Shown: positions 18,582 through 27,241 of the stretch, one piece after another
Numbering within the stretch: the stretch's first letter is position 1
Layout: each line of letters begins with the position of its first letter
Assembly: GCA_964604465.1 (NCBI GenBank)
Contig: CAZRYZ010000001.1
Location: 1 to 64,000 of the forward strand
Reading direction: 5' to 3'
DNA length: 64,000 bases
DNA from: Fluviibacter sp964604465
Lineage (GTDB): Bacteria > Pseudomonadota > Gammaproteobacteria > Burkholderiales > Rhodocyclaceae
Program-made: the position numbers and the translations under genes
Notes under the pieces: generated by a model
Database searches by the model: none
What the model was told of the DNA's origin: nothing
Seen by the model: the letters and a program-made list of their open reading frames with translations, nothing else

Positions 18582-19226
18582 TTACTGCTTCAGAACATCC
18601 ACGCCCGATGGTGGGCTGAAGCGAAACAGACTGGCTGGCGTATCCGCATTGCGCACCACGTTGCCAAACACCAGTGTCGTCACCTGACCAAAGCTGTCTT
18701 CCAGAATCATGCCCTTGAGGTCGTTACCGGCCAGACCAATGCGGATCCGTGTGAATCCGGTGTCATTCTGTTTGGGCTCGGCAATCACCCAGGCCACCCC
18801 ATCGCGTTCGGCATCGGCTTTCAGTACAAAGCGCTGATCCACGTCGTTATCGCCCGCCAGCAATGCGGCCGGTGACCCACCGAGGGCTTTATCCGACTTA
18901 CGCATGATGACCTGCTTGAGCTCCGGGTCATACAGCCAGATATGGCTGCCGTCGCCGACCATGAGTTGTGTATAGGGTTTGGTAATGGACCAGCGGAATT
19001 TACCCGGGCGGCTGATGGCCATGGTGCCCTGACTCTTCCCTCCGAACGCCGCCCCACCGGTACTACTCTGGTTGAAGTCTGCCTTGAGGGTGCGGGTGTC
19101 CCTAAGCCAGGTTTTAAGCTCGCTCACCGGGTCGGCGTAGGCCGGCAAAGAGAGCCCCAGAATGCCCGCCAGCAGCAGGCTGCCCAGAACCGGTCTGATT
19201 TGTAGGATGCGCATCAGATTATTCAT
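18582..19226 (-). CDS. lolA: Outer-membrane lipoprotein carrier protein LolA
   Basis: This is a periplasmic chaperone of about 214 residues that carries lipoproteins from LolCDE to LolB. I chose the ATG at 19226, which overlaps the ftsK stop by 8 bases; an ATG at 19214 is also possible. A signal peptide (LGSLLLAGILGLSLPAYA) is followed by DPVSELKTWLRDTRTLKADFNQ. The beta-sheet body contains RPGKFRWSITKPYTQLMVGDG and LYDPELKQVIMRK, as in the LolA family. Confidence 0.95.
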   Translation of the reverse strand: MNNLMRILQIRPVLGSLLLAGILGLSLPAYADPVSELKTWLRDTRTLKADFNQSSTGGAAFGGKSQGTMAISRPGKFRWSITKPYTQLMVGDGSHIWLYDPELKQVIMRKSDKALGGSPAALLAGDNDVDQRFVLKADAERDGVAWVIAEPKQNDTGFTRIRIGLAGNDLKGMILEDSFGQVTTLVFGNVVRNADTPASLFRFSPPSGVDVLKQ

Positions 19227-21546
19227 CGGTACCACGGCTGGGGGCGAGGACCTCACGACCCCCACGGCCATCCATGGCCGAAACCAGACCGGCTTTTTCC
19301 ATGGCCTCGATAAGGCGTGCCGAGCGGTTATAGCCGATACGCAGATGGCGCTGCACCAGCGAGATCGAAGCGCGCCGGTTTTTCAGCACAATTTCAACGG
19401 CCTGGTCGTACAGCGGATCGGCTTCGGCATCACTGTCACTGCCCTCGCCGCCTTCACCTTCGCCCTCGACAGCGCCCGTCAGAATGCCTTCTTCATATTC
19501 CGGGGCACCCATCTGCTTGAGGTAATCAACCACGCGATGCACTTCATCATCGGCCACAAAAGCGCCATGCACGCGTTGCGGGTAACCGGTACCCGGCGGC
19601 AGGTAGAGCATATCGCCCTGGCCGAGCAGCGCTTCGGCGCCCATCTGATCAAGAATGGTGCGTGAGTCAATCTTGCTCGAGACCTGAAAGGCAATGCGTG
19701 TCGGGATATTGGCCTTGATGAGGCCGGTGATGACATCCACACTGGGCCGCTGCGTGGCCAGAATCAGATGAATACCGGCAGCGCGGGCCTTCTGAGCCAG
19801 ACGGGCGATGAGCTCTTCCACTTTCTTGCCAGCCACCATCATCAGATCGGCCAGCTCGTCAATGACAACAACGATATGCGGCATGCTGCGCAGGGGCTCG
19901 GGGCTTTCCGGGGTGAGCGTCAACGGGTTCGGGATCGGCTCGCCTTTTTCGGCAGCCGCCTGAATATGCTCGTTGGCACTGGCCAGGTTACGCACGCCCA
20001 GCTTGGACATGATCTTGTAACGGCGCTCCATCTCGGCCACACACCAGGTGAGCGCGTTGGCGGCCTGACGCATGTCGGTCACCACCGGTGCCAGCAGATG
20101 CGGGATACCCTCATAGATCGACAGCTCCAGCATCTTGGGGTCGACCAGGATGAGGCGTACGGCATCCGGTTCAGCTTTGTAGAGCATCGACAGAATCATG
20201 GCGTTCACGCCTACAGACTTACCGGAGCCCGTGGTACCGGCGACCAGCAGGTGGGGCATCTTAGCCAAATCCGCCACGATCGGTAGCCCACCGATGTCCT
20301 TACCCAGGGCCACCGTTAGCGGTGAGCTCATGTTGTGATACGGCCGCGATGACAGGATCTCCGAGAGTCGAACCGTCTGTCGTTTCGGGTTCGGCAGTTC
20401 CAGAGCCATGCAGGATTTGCCGGGCACGGTCTCCACCACGCGGACCGAAACCAGTGCGAGAGCCCGTGCCAGATCGCGTGCCAGATTAACGATCTGCGAA
20501 CCTTTCACGCCCACCGCTGGTTCGATCTCGTAACGGGTAATGACCGGACCTGGATAGGCGGCGATGACTTTGACCTCAACACCAAAATCTCCCAGACGGG
20601 TTTCGATCAACCGCGAGGTGAACTGCAGCGTTTCCTCCGTGGGCATATCGGTCGGCGGTTGGGCCTCGTCGAGTAGGCCGAGTGGGGGCAGCGTGCCGCC
20701 GACCACCGCTTCAGGAAACAGAGGTACCTGCTTTTCACGCTCTTTGCGTTGCGCGGCCTTGCGCGATACTGGCGCGACGGGGGGAGCCGCTGGTTCGATC
20801 AGCACCGGTTCCACCGGTTCGGCCCGCTTGAGTTCGACCTTGGCCTCGCGTTGCTGGGCGACTTCCTTGCCAATCCGGCGATCGCGCCAGCTCTCGACGG
20901 CTTTGCCGCTTCCGCCAACAGCGCCTTCCAGAAACGCACCCGTGCGCTCAAAAAATGTCATCCAGGGCAGCCCCGTAAACCAACGCCAGCTAACCAGCAA
21001 GAGCGCACCCACAATGAGTGTCGCACCGGTAAAACCGAATAGCTCTCCCAGAAGCGTACCCAGCCCCTCGCCAATGACGCCGCCGGGCCCCATGGGCAAG
21101 TCACCACCGCTCGTATGAAAGCGGAGCGCGGCAAAGGCAGACAAAGACAGCAAAAAGGCCAGGAAGCCACTCAGCGTCAACCACAGTGAGCGCTGCTCAA
21201 CCTCGATGGACTCTCGCAACGCCCGTTGTCGGGCACCCCAACCGAGCAGGATTAGCACTAGCGGCAGCAAGGCCCAGAGCCACGCAGCACCACCGAACAG
21301 ATAAAACAGCAGATCAGCCGTCCAGGCGCCGAAGCGCCCCATCGGATTGCCCAACTGCAATCCGCGACCGGCATGAGACCAGGCCGGATCTGCAGGGTGA
21401 TAGCCCCCGAGGGCCAATGCGACCACTAGGGCAACAAAGCCGAGTAATGCCCAGCGCGCCTCCAGCATGAGGGCGCGAATGCGCTCAGGCAGGGTGCGGG
21501 GGCCTTCAATACGTTGTGTCAGGGGTCGGGAAAACGGTCGATTCAT
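19219..21546 (-). CDS. ftsK: DNA translocase FtsK
   Basis: This 775-residue septal DNA pump has four to five N-terminal TM helices (about 30-215) and a short Lys/Glu/Pro-rich linker (about 220-310). The RecA-like motor has Walker A VAGTTGSGKSVGVNA and Walker B HIVVVIDELADLMM. A C-terminal gamma winged-helix domain (about 705-770, AVEIVLKNRRASISLVQRHL) reads KOPS and activates XerCD. The linker is much shorter than in E. coli FtsK. It is divergent from trxB across a palindromic TATAAT. Confidence 0.96.
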   Translation of the reverse strand: MNRPFSRPLTQRIEGPRTLPERIRALMLEARWALLGFVALVVALALGGYHPADPAWSHAGRGLQLGNPMGRFGAWTADLLFYLFGGAAWLWALLPLVLILLGWGARQRALRESIEVEQRSLWLTLSGFLAFLLSLSAFAALRFHTSGGDLPMGPGGVIGEGLGTLLGELFGFTGATLIVGALLLVSWRWFTGLPWMTFFERTGAFLEGAVGGSGKAVESWRDRRIGKEVAQQREAKVELKRAEPVEPVLIEPAAPPVAPVSRKAAQRKEREKQVPLFPEAVVGGTLPPLGLLDEAQPPTDMPTEETLQFTSRLIETRLGDFGVEVKVIAAYPGPVITRYEIEPAVGVKGSQIVNLARDLARALALVSVRVVETVPGKSCMALELPNPKRQTVRLSEILSSRPYHNMSSPLTVALGKDIGGLPIVADLAKMPHLLVAGTTGSGKSVGVNAMILSMLYKAEPDAVRLILVDPKMLELSIYEGIPHLLAPVVTDMRQAANALTWCVAEMERRYKIMSKLGVRNLASANEHIQAAAEKGEPIPNPLTLTPESPEPLRSMPHIVVVIDELADLMMVAGKKVEELIARLAQKARAAGIHLILATQRPSVDVITGLIKANIPTRIAFQVSSKIDSRTILDQMGAEALLGQGDMLYLPPGTGYPQRVHGAFVADDEVHRVVDYLKQMGAPEYEEGILTGAVEGEGEGGEGSDSDAEADPLYDQAVEIVLKNRRASISLVQRHLRIGYNRSARLIEAMEKAGLVSAMDGRGGREVLAPSRGTDE

Positions 21547-21581
21547 GGAAACAGGCTTCTAGACGGCCGGAGGGGCAGCTT

Positions 21582-21595
21582 GGGATTATAATCCC
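21582..21595. promoter_or_regulatory. Palindromic -10 element shared by trxB and ftsK
   Basis: GGGATTATAATCCC is a perfect 14-bp palindrome, so TATAAT is present on both strands: 21587-21592 on plus and 21590-21585 on minus. It lies 61 bases upstream of trxB and 36 bases upstream of ftsK. It could act as a symmetric bidirectional promoter core, or as an operator covering one promoter. No strong -35 hexamer is visible on either side. Confidence 0.5.
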
Positions 21596-21652
21596 TCAGG
21601 TTAATGATATTCCGGACATCCCCAGGATGTCCTTTCTTATTCAGGAGCTGTC

Positions 21653-22648
21653 ATGTCTGCTGCGACCCGCCATATCCCCCTGCTGATCCTCGGTTCCGGT
21701 CCGGCCGGCTACACCTCGGCGATCTACGCCGCCCGCGCCAACCTGAAGCCGGTGCTGATTACGGGGCTGGCCCAGGGAGGACAGCTGATGACCACCACCG
21801 AGGTCGATAACTGGCCGGCAGACGTTAATGGCGTGATGGGTCCGGAACTGATGGCCCGCTTTGAGCAACATGCCAGCCGCTTCGAGACCGAAATGGTCTT
21901 TGACCATATTCATACGGTCAAACTGGGCCAACGCCCCTTCGAACTAGAAGGCGATGCCGGCAAGTACACCTGTGATGCCCTGATCATTGCCACAGGCGCT
22001 TCGGCCATGTATCTGGGGCTGCCCTCGGAAGAGAAGTTCTCTGGTCGGGGGGTTTCGGCCTGTGCCACCTGTGACGGCTTCTTCTACCGCAATCAGGAAG
22101 TGGCTGTGGTCGGCGGCGGCAACACCGCTGTCGAAGAAGCGCTGTATCTGGCCAACATTGCCAGCAAAGTGACGCTGATTCATCGCCGCGACAATTTCCG
22201 TGCCGAGAAGATCATGGTCGACAAGCTCTACAAGCGCGTTGAAGAAGGCAAGATTGCCCTGGAACTGAATTCGACGCTGGACGAGGTACTGGGCGATGCC
22301 ACTGGTGTGACCGGCGTTCGCATCAAGGCGGCCGATGGCTCGACCAAGGACAAAGAACTCAAGGGTGTCTTCATTGCCATTGGCCATAAGCCCAATACCG
22401 ATATGTTTGCCGGTCAGGTTGATATGGAGAACGGTTACATCGTGACGCGTATGGGCAACAATGGCTTTGCCACAGCCACCAGCGTGCCGGGTGTTTTTGC
22501 CGCAGGCGATGTTCAAGATCACAACTACCGCCAGGCAATCACCTCGGCGGGTACGGGTTGTATGGCGGCACTGGATGCCGAGCGTTTCCTGGATAGCCTG
22601 GCTCAGGGTCTTGATGTAGCCCTGAGCGCCTGGCAACCCAACCACTAA
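21653..22648 (+). CDS. trxB: Thioredoxin reductase
   Basis: This 331-residue flavoprotein reduces thioredoxin with NADPH. FAD is bound by LILGSGPAGYTSAIYAARANL, the redox-active pair is in CATCDGFFYR, and NADPH is bound by VAVVGGGNTAVEEALYLA with the HRRDNFRAE specificity loop. The C-terminal FAD motif is GVFAAGDVQDHNYRQAITSAG. GGAG in the leader precedes the ATG. A hairpin with a T-rich tail follows the gene. Confidence 0.97.
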   Translation: MSAATRHIPLLILGSGPAGYTSAIYAARANLKPVLITGLAQGGQLMTTTEVDNWPADVNGVMGPELMARFEQHASRFETEMVFDHIHTVKLGQRPFELEGDAGKYTCDALIIATGASAMYLGLPSEEKFSGRGVSACATCDGFFYRNQEVAVVGGGNTAVEEALYLANIASKVTLIHRRDNFRAEKIMVDKLYKRVEEGKIALELNSTLDEVLGDATGVTGVRIKAADGSTKDKELKGVFIAIGHKPNTDMFAGQVDMENGYIVTRMGNNGFATATSVPGVFAAGDVQDHNYRQAITSAGTGCMAALDAERFLDSLAQGLDVALSAWQPNH

Positions 22649-22665
22649 CCCGGTTACGATGATTG

Positions 22666-22695
22666 CCGCGGCTTCAGACCGCGGACTTATTTTTG
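22666..22695 (+). terminator. Probable intrinsic terminator after trxB
   Basis: CCGCGG (22666-22671), loop CTTCAGA, CCGCGG (22679-22684), then ACTTATTTTT. The stem is GC-rich and the tail T-rich. It sits 17 bases after the trxB stop and directly before the next ATG. Confidence 0.7.
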
Positions 22696-22699
22696 CACG

Positions 22700-23239
22700 A
22701 TGAATGCTCCCCAGGCTCTTCGCTCGCGGCGCCGCCTTGCGGTCATGGTCGGCATCCTGGCCATCTCGATTCTGCTCGCCCAGCTCTACAAAGACCGGGT
22801 TATGGCGCTCGTCGGGGGACATCCGGAACTCACCCGAATTACGCCACCCCCATGCGATTTGAATCGCGCTGCGTGCCCGCTGCCAATTATTACGCCGATC
22901 CTGTCGGAGGCGCCTTGGTTCTTTGCCATCACACCGCGCCCCATTCCCGTCAGTGCGCCGCTGTTGTTCACCCTGACACCCCCCCAACAGATTCTGAGCA
23001 CTAACCAGGTCCGTGCCGCCTGGGTCGAGCTGACCGGCGACAGTATGGATATGGGGCTCATCCGGGTGCCGCTGGTACCCGAAGCTGATGGCCGCTGGTC
23101 TGGGCAAGGCAGCATCCCGATCTGCGTGACCGGCAAGATGCGCTGGCGTGCCCGCCTTTACCTGCAGCTCGTCAACACGACCGTTGAGGCCGACTGGCTG
23201 TTCGACGCCCCCGTTGATCCTGTTCACCGAGCCAATTGA
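22700..23239 (+). CDS. Membrane-anchored protein of unknown function (FixH/YtkA-like fold?)
   Basis: This 179-residue protein has one N-terminal TM helix (about 13-28) after a basic RSRRR patch. The extracytoplasmic part contains Cys in PPCDLNRAACPLP and SIPICVTG. The C-terminal half (RAAWVELTGDSMDMGLIRVPL, then a GRWSGQGSIP strand and MRWRARLYLQL) has the rhythm of FixH/YtkA-type beta domains, but I cannot assign it. It ends 1 base before xth, so the two are probably co-transcribed. Confidence 0.65.
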   Translation: MNAPQALRSRRRLAVMVGILAISILLAQLYKDRVMALVGGHPELTRITPPPCDLNRAACPLPIITPILSEAPWFFAITPRPIPVSAPLLFTLTPPQQILSTNQVRAAWVELTGDSMDMGLIRVPLVPEADGRWSGQGSIPICVTGKMRWRARLYLQLVNTTVEADWLFDAPVDPVHRAN

Positions 23240-23240
23240 T

Positions 23241-23999
23241 ATGCGAATCGCCACCTGGAACGTCAACTCGCTGAATGTCCGGCTGCCGCACCTGCTGGAC
23301 TGGCTGGCTTCTGCAACGCCCGATGTCGTCGGTCTGCAGGAGATCAAATGCGAGGACGCCAAGTTTCCGATCGACGCCATTCGCGAAGCGGGTTATGAGG
23401 CGGTTTATGCCGGCCAGAAGACCTATAACGGCGTGGCGATTTTGTCGCGCTTACCGATCAGCGCCGTGCAGCAGGGCATTCCCGGTTATACCGACCCGCA
23501 GCAACGGGTGATTGCGGCAACCATCGGCGGAATCCGCGTGGTCAATGCCTACTTCCCCAACGGGCAGGCACCCGGCACGGAGAAATTCGCTTACAAGCTC
23601 GACTGGCTGGCGCACCTGACGGCGTGGCTGGAGCAAGAGCTCTCCGGAAAACCCGAGCTGTGCCTCATCGGCGATTACAACATCGCACCCACCGATGCGG
23701 ATGCCCACCCGGACTGGAAAGAGGCCATTCATGTCTCACCGCCCGAGCGAACTGCTTTTGCCGCACTGGAGGCCCTGGGCCTTAGCGACGTGTTTCGTAA
23801 ATTCGAACAGCCGGAAAAAAGTTTTTCCTGGTGGGACTACCGGATGAATGCGCTACGGCGGAATTTCGGGCTACGTATCGATCATATTCTGGCCAGCGCA
23901 CCCCTTGCAGCGCGCTGCACTGACTGCACGATCGATAAGGCGCCCCGTTTACTGGAGCGACCCTCGGATCACACGCCAGTGATCGCCACCTTTGACTAG
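23241..23999 (+). CDS. xth: Exodeoxyribonuclease III / AP endonuclease
   Basis: This 252-residue enzyme of the exonuclease-endonuclease-phosphatase family repairs abasic sites. The ATG at 23241 gives the canonical start MRIATWNVNSLNVRLPHLL; the longer open frame runs into the upstream gene. Catalytic features are LQEIKCED (metal Glu), GDYNIAPTDADAH, WWDYRMNALRRNFGLRIDHIL and the final SDHTPV His. It lies directly behind the unknown membrane-anchored gene. Confidence 0.95.
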   Translation: MRIATWNVNSLNVRLPHLLDWLASATPDVVGLQEIKCEDAKFPIDAIREAGYEAVYAGQKTYNGVAILSRLPISAVQQGIPGYTDPQQRVIAATIGGIRVVNAYFPNGQAPGTEKFAYKLDWLAHLTAWLEQELSGKPELCLIGDYNIAPTDADAHPDWKEAIHVSPPERTAFAALEALGLSDVFRKFEQPEKSFSWWDYRMNALRRNFGLRIDHILASAPLAARCTDCTIDKAPRLLERPSDHTPVIATFD

Positions 24000-24013
24000 A
24001 GGCTCGAAACCAA

Positions 24014-24826
24014 CTAAGCCAATTGATTGGCCAGTGCGACGAAATCGGCCTCAGTCAGTTGCTCGGCTCGCTCAGTGGGTGTGACGCCGGCCGCTTCAAT
24101 CTGCTCGGCGTTCAACAAAGGTTTGAGCGTGTTACGCACCATCTTGCGCCGCTGCGAGAAAGCCGCATTAACGACCGACCGAAGCTTTGCCTCATCAACC
24201 GGTAAACGCATTTCGACCGGCTTCGGAATCATGCGCACCACCGCTGAATTGACTTTGGGTGCCGGATCAAACGACTCGGGCGGTACATCCAGTAGCGGCT
24301 CGAGGTAGCAGTAGCGTTGCAACATGACTGAGAGTCGGCTGCGCTCGGCCTCCCCCGGCAGAGCCACCATGCGGTCAACGACTTCTTTCTGCAGCATCAC
24401 ATGGATATCACGGATGGATTCGACCTTGTCGAGCAGATGAAAGAGGATCGGCGTCGAAATGTTGTAGGGCAGGTTACCCACCACCCGCAGATCGGGGCCC
24501 AGGATCGAAAAATCAAACGCCAGGGCATCCCCGGCATGAATGGTCATTTGCTCGCGGCTGTATTTTTTTTCCAACCGGGCGATCAAATCACGATCGAGCT
24601 CCACCACATGCAGATGTCCGGCACGTTCCTGTAGCGGTTGCGTCAGGGCACCGAGGCCAGGCCCGATTTCCACCACCGACTCACCCGGACGCGGATTTAC
24701 TGCATCAACAATGCCATGGATGATGCCCGGATCAATCAGAAAATTCTGACCAAAGCGTTTACGCGCTTTATGGCCGGTCTCTGCCGCCAAACTGCGCGCT
24801 TGGTTGGTAGGGCGATGATGACTCAT
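24014..24826 (-). CDS. rsmA: 16S rRNA dimethyladenosine transferase
   Basis: This 270-residue SAM-dependent enzyme dimethylates two adjacent adenosines in helix 45 of 16S rRNA. Motifs: KRFGQNFLIDPGII, the SAM loop VVEIGPGLGALTQPL, HVVELDRDLI, AGDALAFDF and catalytic NLPYNISTP. The C-terminal domain has the typical AAFSQRRKMVRNTLKPL. It overlaps pdxA by 4 bases (ATGA) in the lptD-surA-pdxA-rsmA order. Confidence 0.97.
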   Translation of the reverse strand: MSHHRPTNQARSLAAETGHKARKRFGQNFLIDPGIIHGIVDAVNPRPGESVVEIGPGLGALTQPLQERAGHLHVVELDRDLIARLEKKYSREQMTIHAGDALAFDFSILGPDLRVVGNLPYNISTPILFHLLDKVESIRDIHVMLQKEVVDRMVALPGEAERSRLSVMLQRYCYLEPLLDVPPESFDPAPKVNSAVVRMIPKPVEMRLPVDEAKLRSVVNAAFSQRRKMVRNTLKPLLNAEQIEAAGVTPTERAEQLTEADFVALANQLA

Positions 24827-25839
24827 GCGGATGCCGCCAGTTGTGATGCCAAGGTTACGGCCGAGAAGAGACTGCCGGGGTCGGCTGCTTCGGCATCCGT
24901 GACGGGGCGCCCCGCCAGATCCAGAGCTGTGCCATGATCCACCGAAGTTCGGATAATCGGCAGGCCTAGGGTGATGTTGATCCCCTGACCGAAGGTAGCG
25001 TATTTAAGCGGTGCCAGACCCTGATCATGGTACATCGCCAGCACAGCATCCCCCTTCGGCAACATGCGCGGTGTGAATAACGTATCGGCGGGCAAAGGGC
25101 CGATCAAGTGCATACCTTCACGGCGTAGGGATTCCAGTACCGGGATAATGACTTCGATTTCTTCCCGTCCCATATGCCCACCTTCACCGGCATGCGGGTT
25201 AAGGCCGGCGACCAGAATCCGTGGCGAAGCCAGGCCAAATTTATCGCGCAGGTCCGCATACAGAATCCGTAGTACTGCGGTTAATTCTTCCGGCGTCATC
25301 GCTGCAGGAACGTTCGCCAGAGGCAGGTGCGTGGTGGCCAGCGCCACCCGGAGCGGGCCCTGGGGTGTATCTCCCGCCAGCATCATGACCACGCGCGGGG
25401 TCTGCGTCTGTTCGGCCAGGTATTCGGTATGCCCAGTAAAGGGGCGACCCGCTTCGTTGATGACCCCTTTGTGCAAGGGCGCTGTCACCATCGCAGCGAA
25501 CTCTCCCTCACGACAACCGCGAACCGCCCGATCCAGCAGATGAATCACATCACTCGCATTGGCGACATCGAGCTGACCCGGCACCACCGGAACCGATACC
25601 GGCATATCGCAAATCGTCAGCGAACCACGGCAAGATGCCTGTGCTGGCTGGGAGGGGTCGTATGATCGAATTTTTGGTGAGACGCCGATCTGTTGGGCCC
25701 GTGCTTCGAGGAGGGACCGATCGCCCAGGACGACCAGCTCATCGGGCCAGTCTCGCTCTGCCAGGCGCAGGCAGAGATCGGGGCCAATACCGGCCGGCTC
25801 GCCCGACGTAATAGCCAGTCGCCGAATCACTTGAGTCAT
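24823..25839 (-). CDS. pdxA: 4-hydroxythreonine-4-phosphate dehydrogenase
   Basis: This 338-residue NAD-dependent enzyme acts in the DXP-dependent pyridoxal phosphate pathway. The N-terminal ITSGEPAGIGPDLCL, metal-site His regions PFTGHTEYLAEQT and VAGLNPHAGEGGHMGREE, and MYHDQGLAPLKYATFGQGINITLGLP are all present. Length is normal. It overlaps surA by 4 bases upstream and rsmA by 4 bases downstream, so the three are translationally coupled. Confidence 0.96.
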   Translation of the reverse strand: MTQVIRRLAITSGEPAGIGPDLCLRLAERDWPDELVVLGDRSLLEARAQQIGVSPKIRSYDPSQPAQASCRGSLTICDMPVSVPVVPGQLDVANASDVIHLLDRAVRGCREGEFAAMVTAPLHKGVINEAGRPFTGHTEYLAEQTQTPRVVMMLAGDTPQGPLRVALATTHLPLANVPAAMTPEELTAVLRILYADLRDKFGLASPRILVAGLNPHAGEGGHMGREEIEVIIPVLESLRREGMHLIGPLPADTLFTPRMLPKGDAVLAMYHDQGLAPLKYATFGQGINITLGLPIIRTSVDHGTALDLAGRPVTDAEAADPGSLFSAVTLASQLAASA

Positions 25840-27215
25840 TGGTCGTCGAGACGGATCTCGACATAGGCGCGGTCACGCACCTGGCGGATCCATTCCAGAT
25901 TGGCATCTTCCATCTTGCGCTGTCGCAAGGCCATCATGGCCCGCTGACGCTGCCGATCTGCTGAGACATCGGTAGTTCGCCGTTCCAGCACCTGAATGAT
26001 GTGGAAACCAAAAGGAGACTGTACCGGGCCACTGATCTCGCCAATCTTCAGCGCGTTCATGGCCTGCTCAAAGGCCGGTACCGTATCACCCGGATATAAC
26101 CAGCCCAGGTCGCCCCCCTTCTGGGCCGAGCCATCCTGGGAGTAGAGCTTAGCCAGCGCAGCAAAGTCATCACCCACTTTCAACCGTTCCTGCACATGGT
26201 TGATTTTCCGACGCGCCTCAGACTCCGAGGTGATTTCGGTGACCTTGATCAAGATATGCCGAGCATGCGTCTGCTGGACCTGTGGCAACGCATTGCTACC
26301 ACCGCGACGCCCTAACAGCTTAACAATGTGAAAACCACTGGGGCTTCGTACGACGTCACTGACCTGACCGGGTTGAAGGTTGGCAATAGCTGAGGACATT
26401 ACCTGGGGTAGGCTATCCACAGGTCGGAAACCCAGATCTCCCCCCTGCATGGCATCATTGGATTCAGAATAGGTAGCCGCGAGTTGCGCGAAATCCTTAC
26501 CTGCTTTGGCCTGTTCGTCGATACCGACGGCCTTGAGACGCAGCTTCTGAAGTGTTTCCGGTGAGGCGCCTTCGGGAATGCGGATGATGATATGGGCGAG
26601 GTGAACCTCCTCACCCGCGCCCGTCGTGGCCTGGTTCGCCAGGAAGTTATCAACTTCACCGGGGCTGATGTTGATCTTGGCATCTACTTCACGTTCGCGA
26701 ACCCGGGCAATCATCATCTGGTCACGGATCTCTTCGCGGAAATCGTTCCACTTCATACCGTCTTTTTCAACCGTCTGACGCATCTGGGCCGTCGAGACTT
26801 TCTGGTTGGCCGCGATCCGGTCGAGCGCCTGACTGAGTTCGTTGTCTTCCACCCGGATACCCGCCTCCTTGGCCTGCTGCACCTGGGCCCGCTCGGTAAT
26901 CATCTGATCCAGCACCTGGCGGCGAATGATCTCGGGGGGAGGTAACTGCACTTTCTGGCGATGCAATTGCGCCGTGGCCGCGCGTGTGCGAGCGTCCAGC
27001 TGATACTGGGTAATCACCCCCTCATTAACCACAGCGACGATCCGGTCCAGGGTCTGTGGCTGGTTTGGCCGATGTGCCGCCTCCTGAGAGTGAGTCGCTT
27101 TTGGCGCCGGCGTCGCGCTTTGAGCCAGCACCAATGAGGGCAACAGCATCAGCAGGAGCAGCATGCCCCACAGGCGGATACCAAAGGAAGTCACGATAGG
27201 GTTCATTGATCTCAT
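25836..27215 (-). CDS. surA: Periplasmic chaperone / peptidyl-prolyl isomerase SurA
   Basis: This 459-residue exported foldase serves outer-membrane proteins, including LptD encoded just upstream. A signal peptide (MLLLLMLLPSLVLAQ) is followed by a SurA N-terminal domain beginning LDRIVAVVNEGVITQYQLD. Two parvulin domains follow: the first around EEVHLAHIIIRIPEG, the second around THARHILIKVTEI with GGDLGWLYPGDTVPAFEQAM. A short C-terminal helix closes the protein. An alternative ATG lies at 27206. Confidence 0.95.
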   Translation of the reverse strand: MRSMNPIVTSFGIRLWGMLLLLMLLPSLVLAQSATPAPKATHSQEAAHRPNQPQTLDRIVAVVNEGVITQYQLDARTRAATAQLHRQKVQLPPPEIIRRQVLDQMITERAQVQQAKEAGIRVEDNELSQALDRIAANQKVSTAQMRQTVEKDGMKWNDFREEIRDQMMIARVREREVDAKINISPGEVDNFLANQATTGAGEEVHLAHIIIRIPEGASPETLQKLRLKAVGIDEQAKAGKDFAQLAATYSESNDAMQGGDLGFRPVDSLPQVMSSAIANLQPGQVSDVVRSPSGFHIVKLLGRRGGSNALPQVQQTHARHILIKVTEITSESEARRKINHVQERLKVGDDFAALAKLYSQDGSAQKGGDLGWLYPGDTVPAFEQAMNALKIGEISGPVQSPFGFHIIQVLERRTTDVSADRQRQRAMMALRQRKMEDANLEWIRQVRDRAYVEIRLDDQ

Positions 27216-27241
27216 GATGCGTGGTCTTTGCCCAGGCTTGA

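Noticed and set aside
21944..23380. 478-codon open frame on the minus strand across trxB, the unknown gene and xth
   Set aside because: It is antisense to well-supported genes, its translation is low-complexity and family-less, and it has no ribosome binding site. It is a shadow of GC-biased codon usage.
24014..27215. Internal operon oddity in surA-pdxA-rsmA
   Set aside because: The 4-base overlaps and order are the standard arrangement and the proteins are intact.
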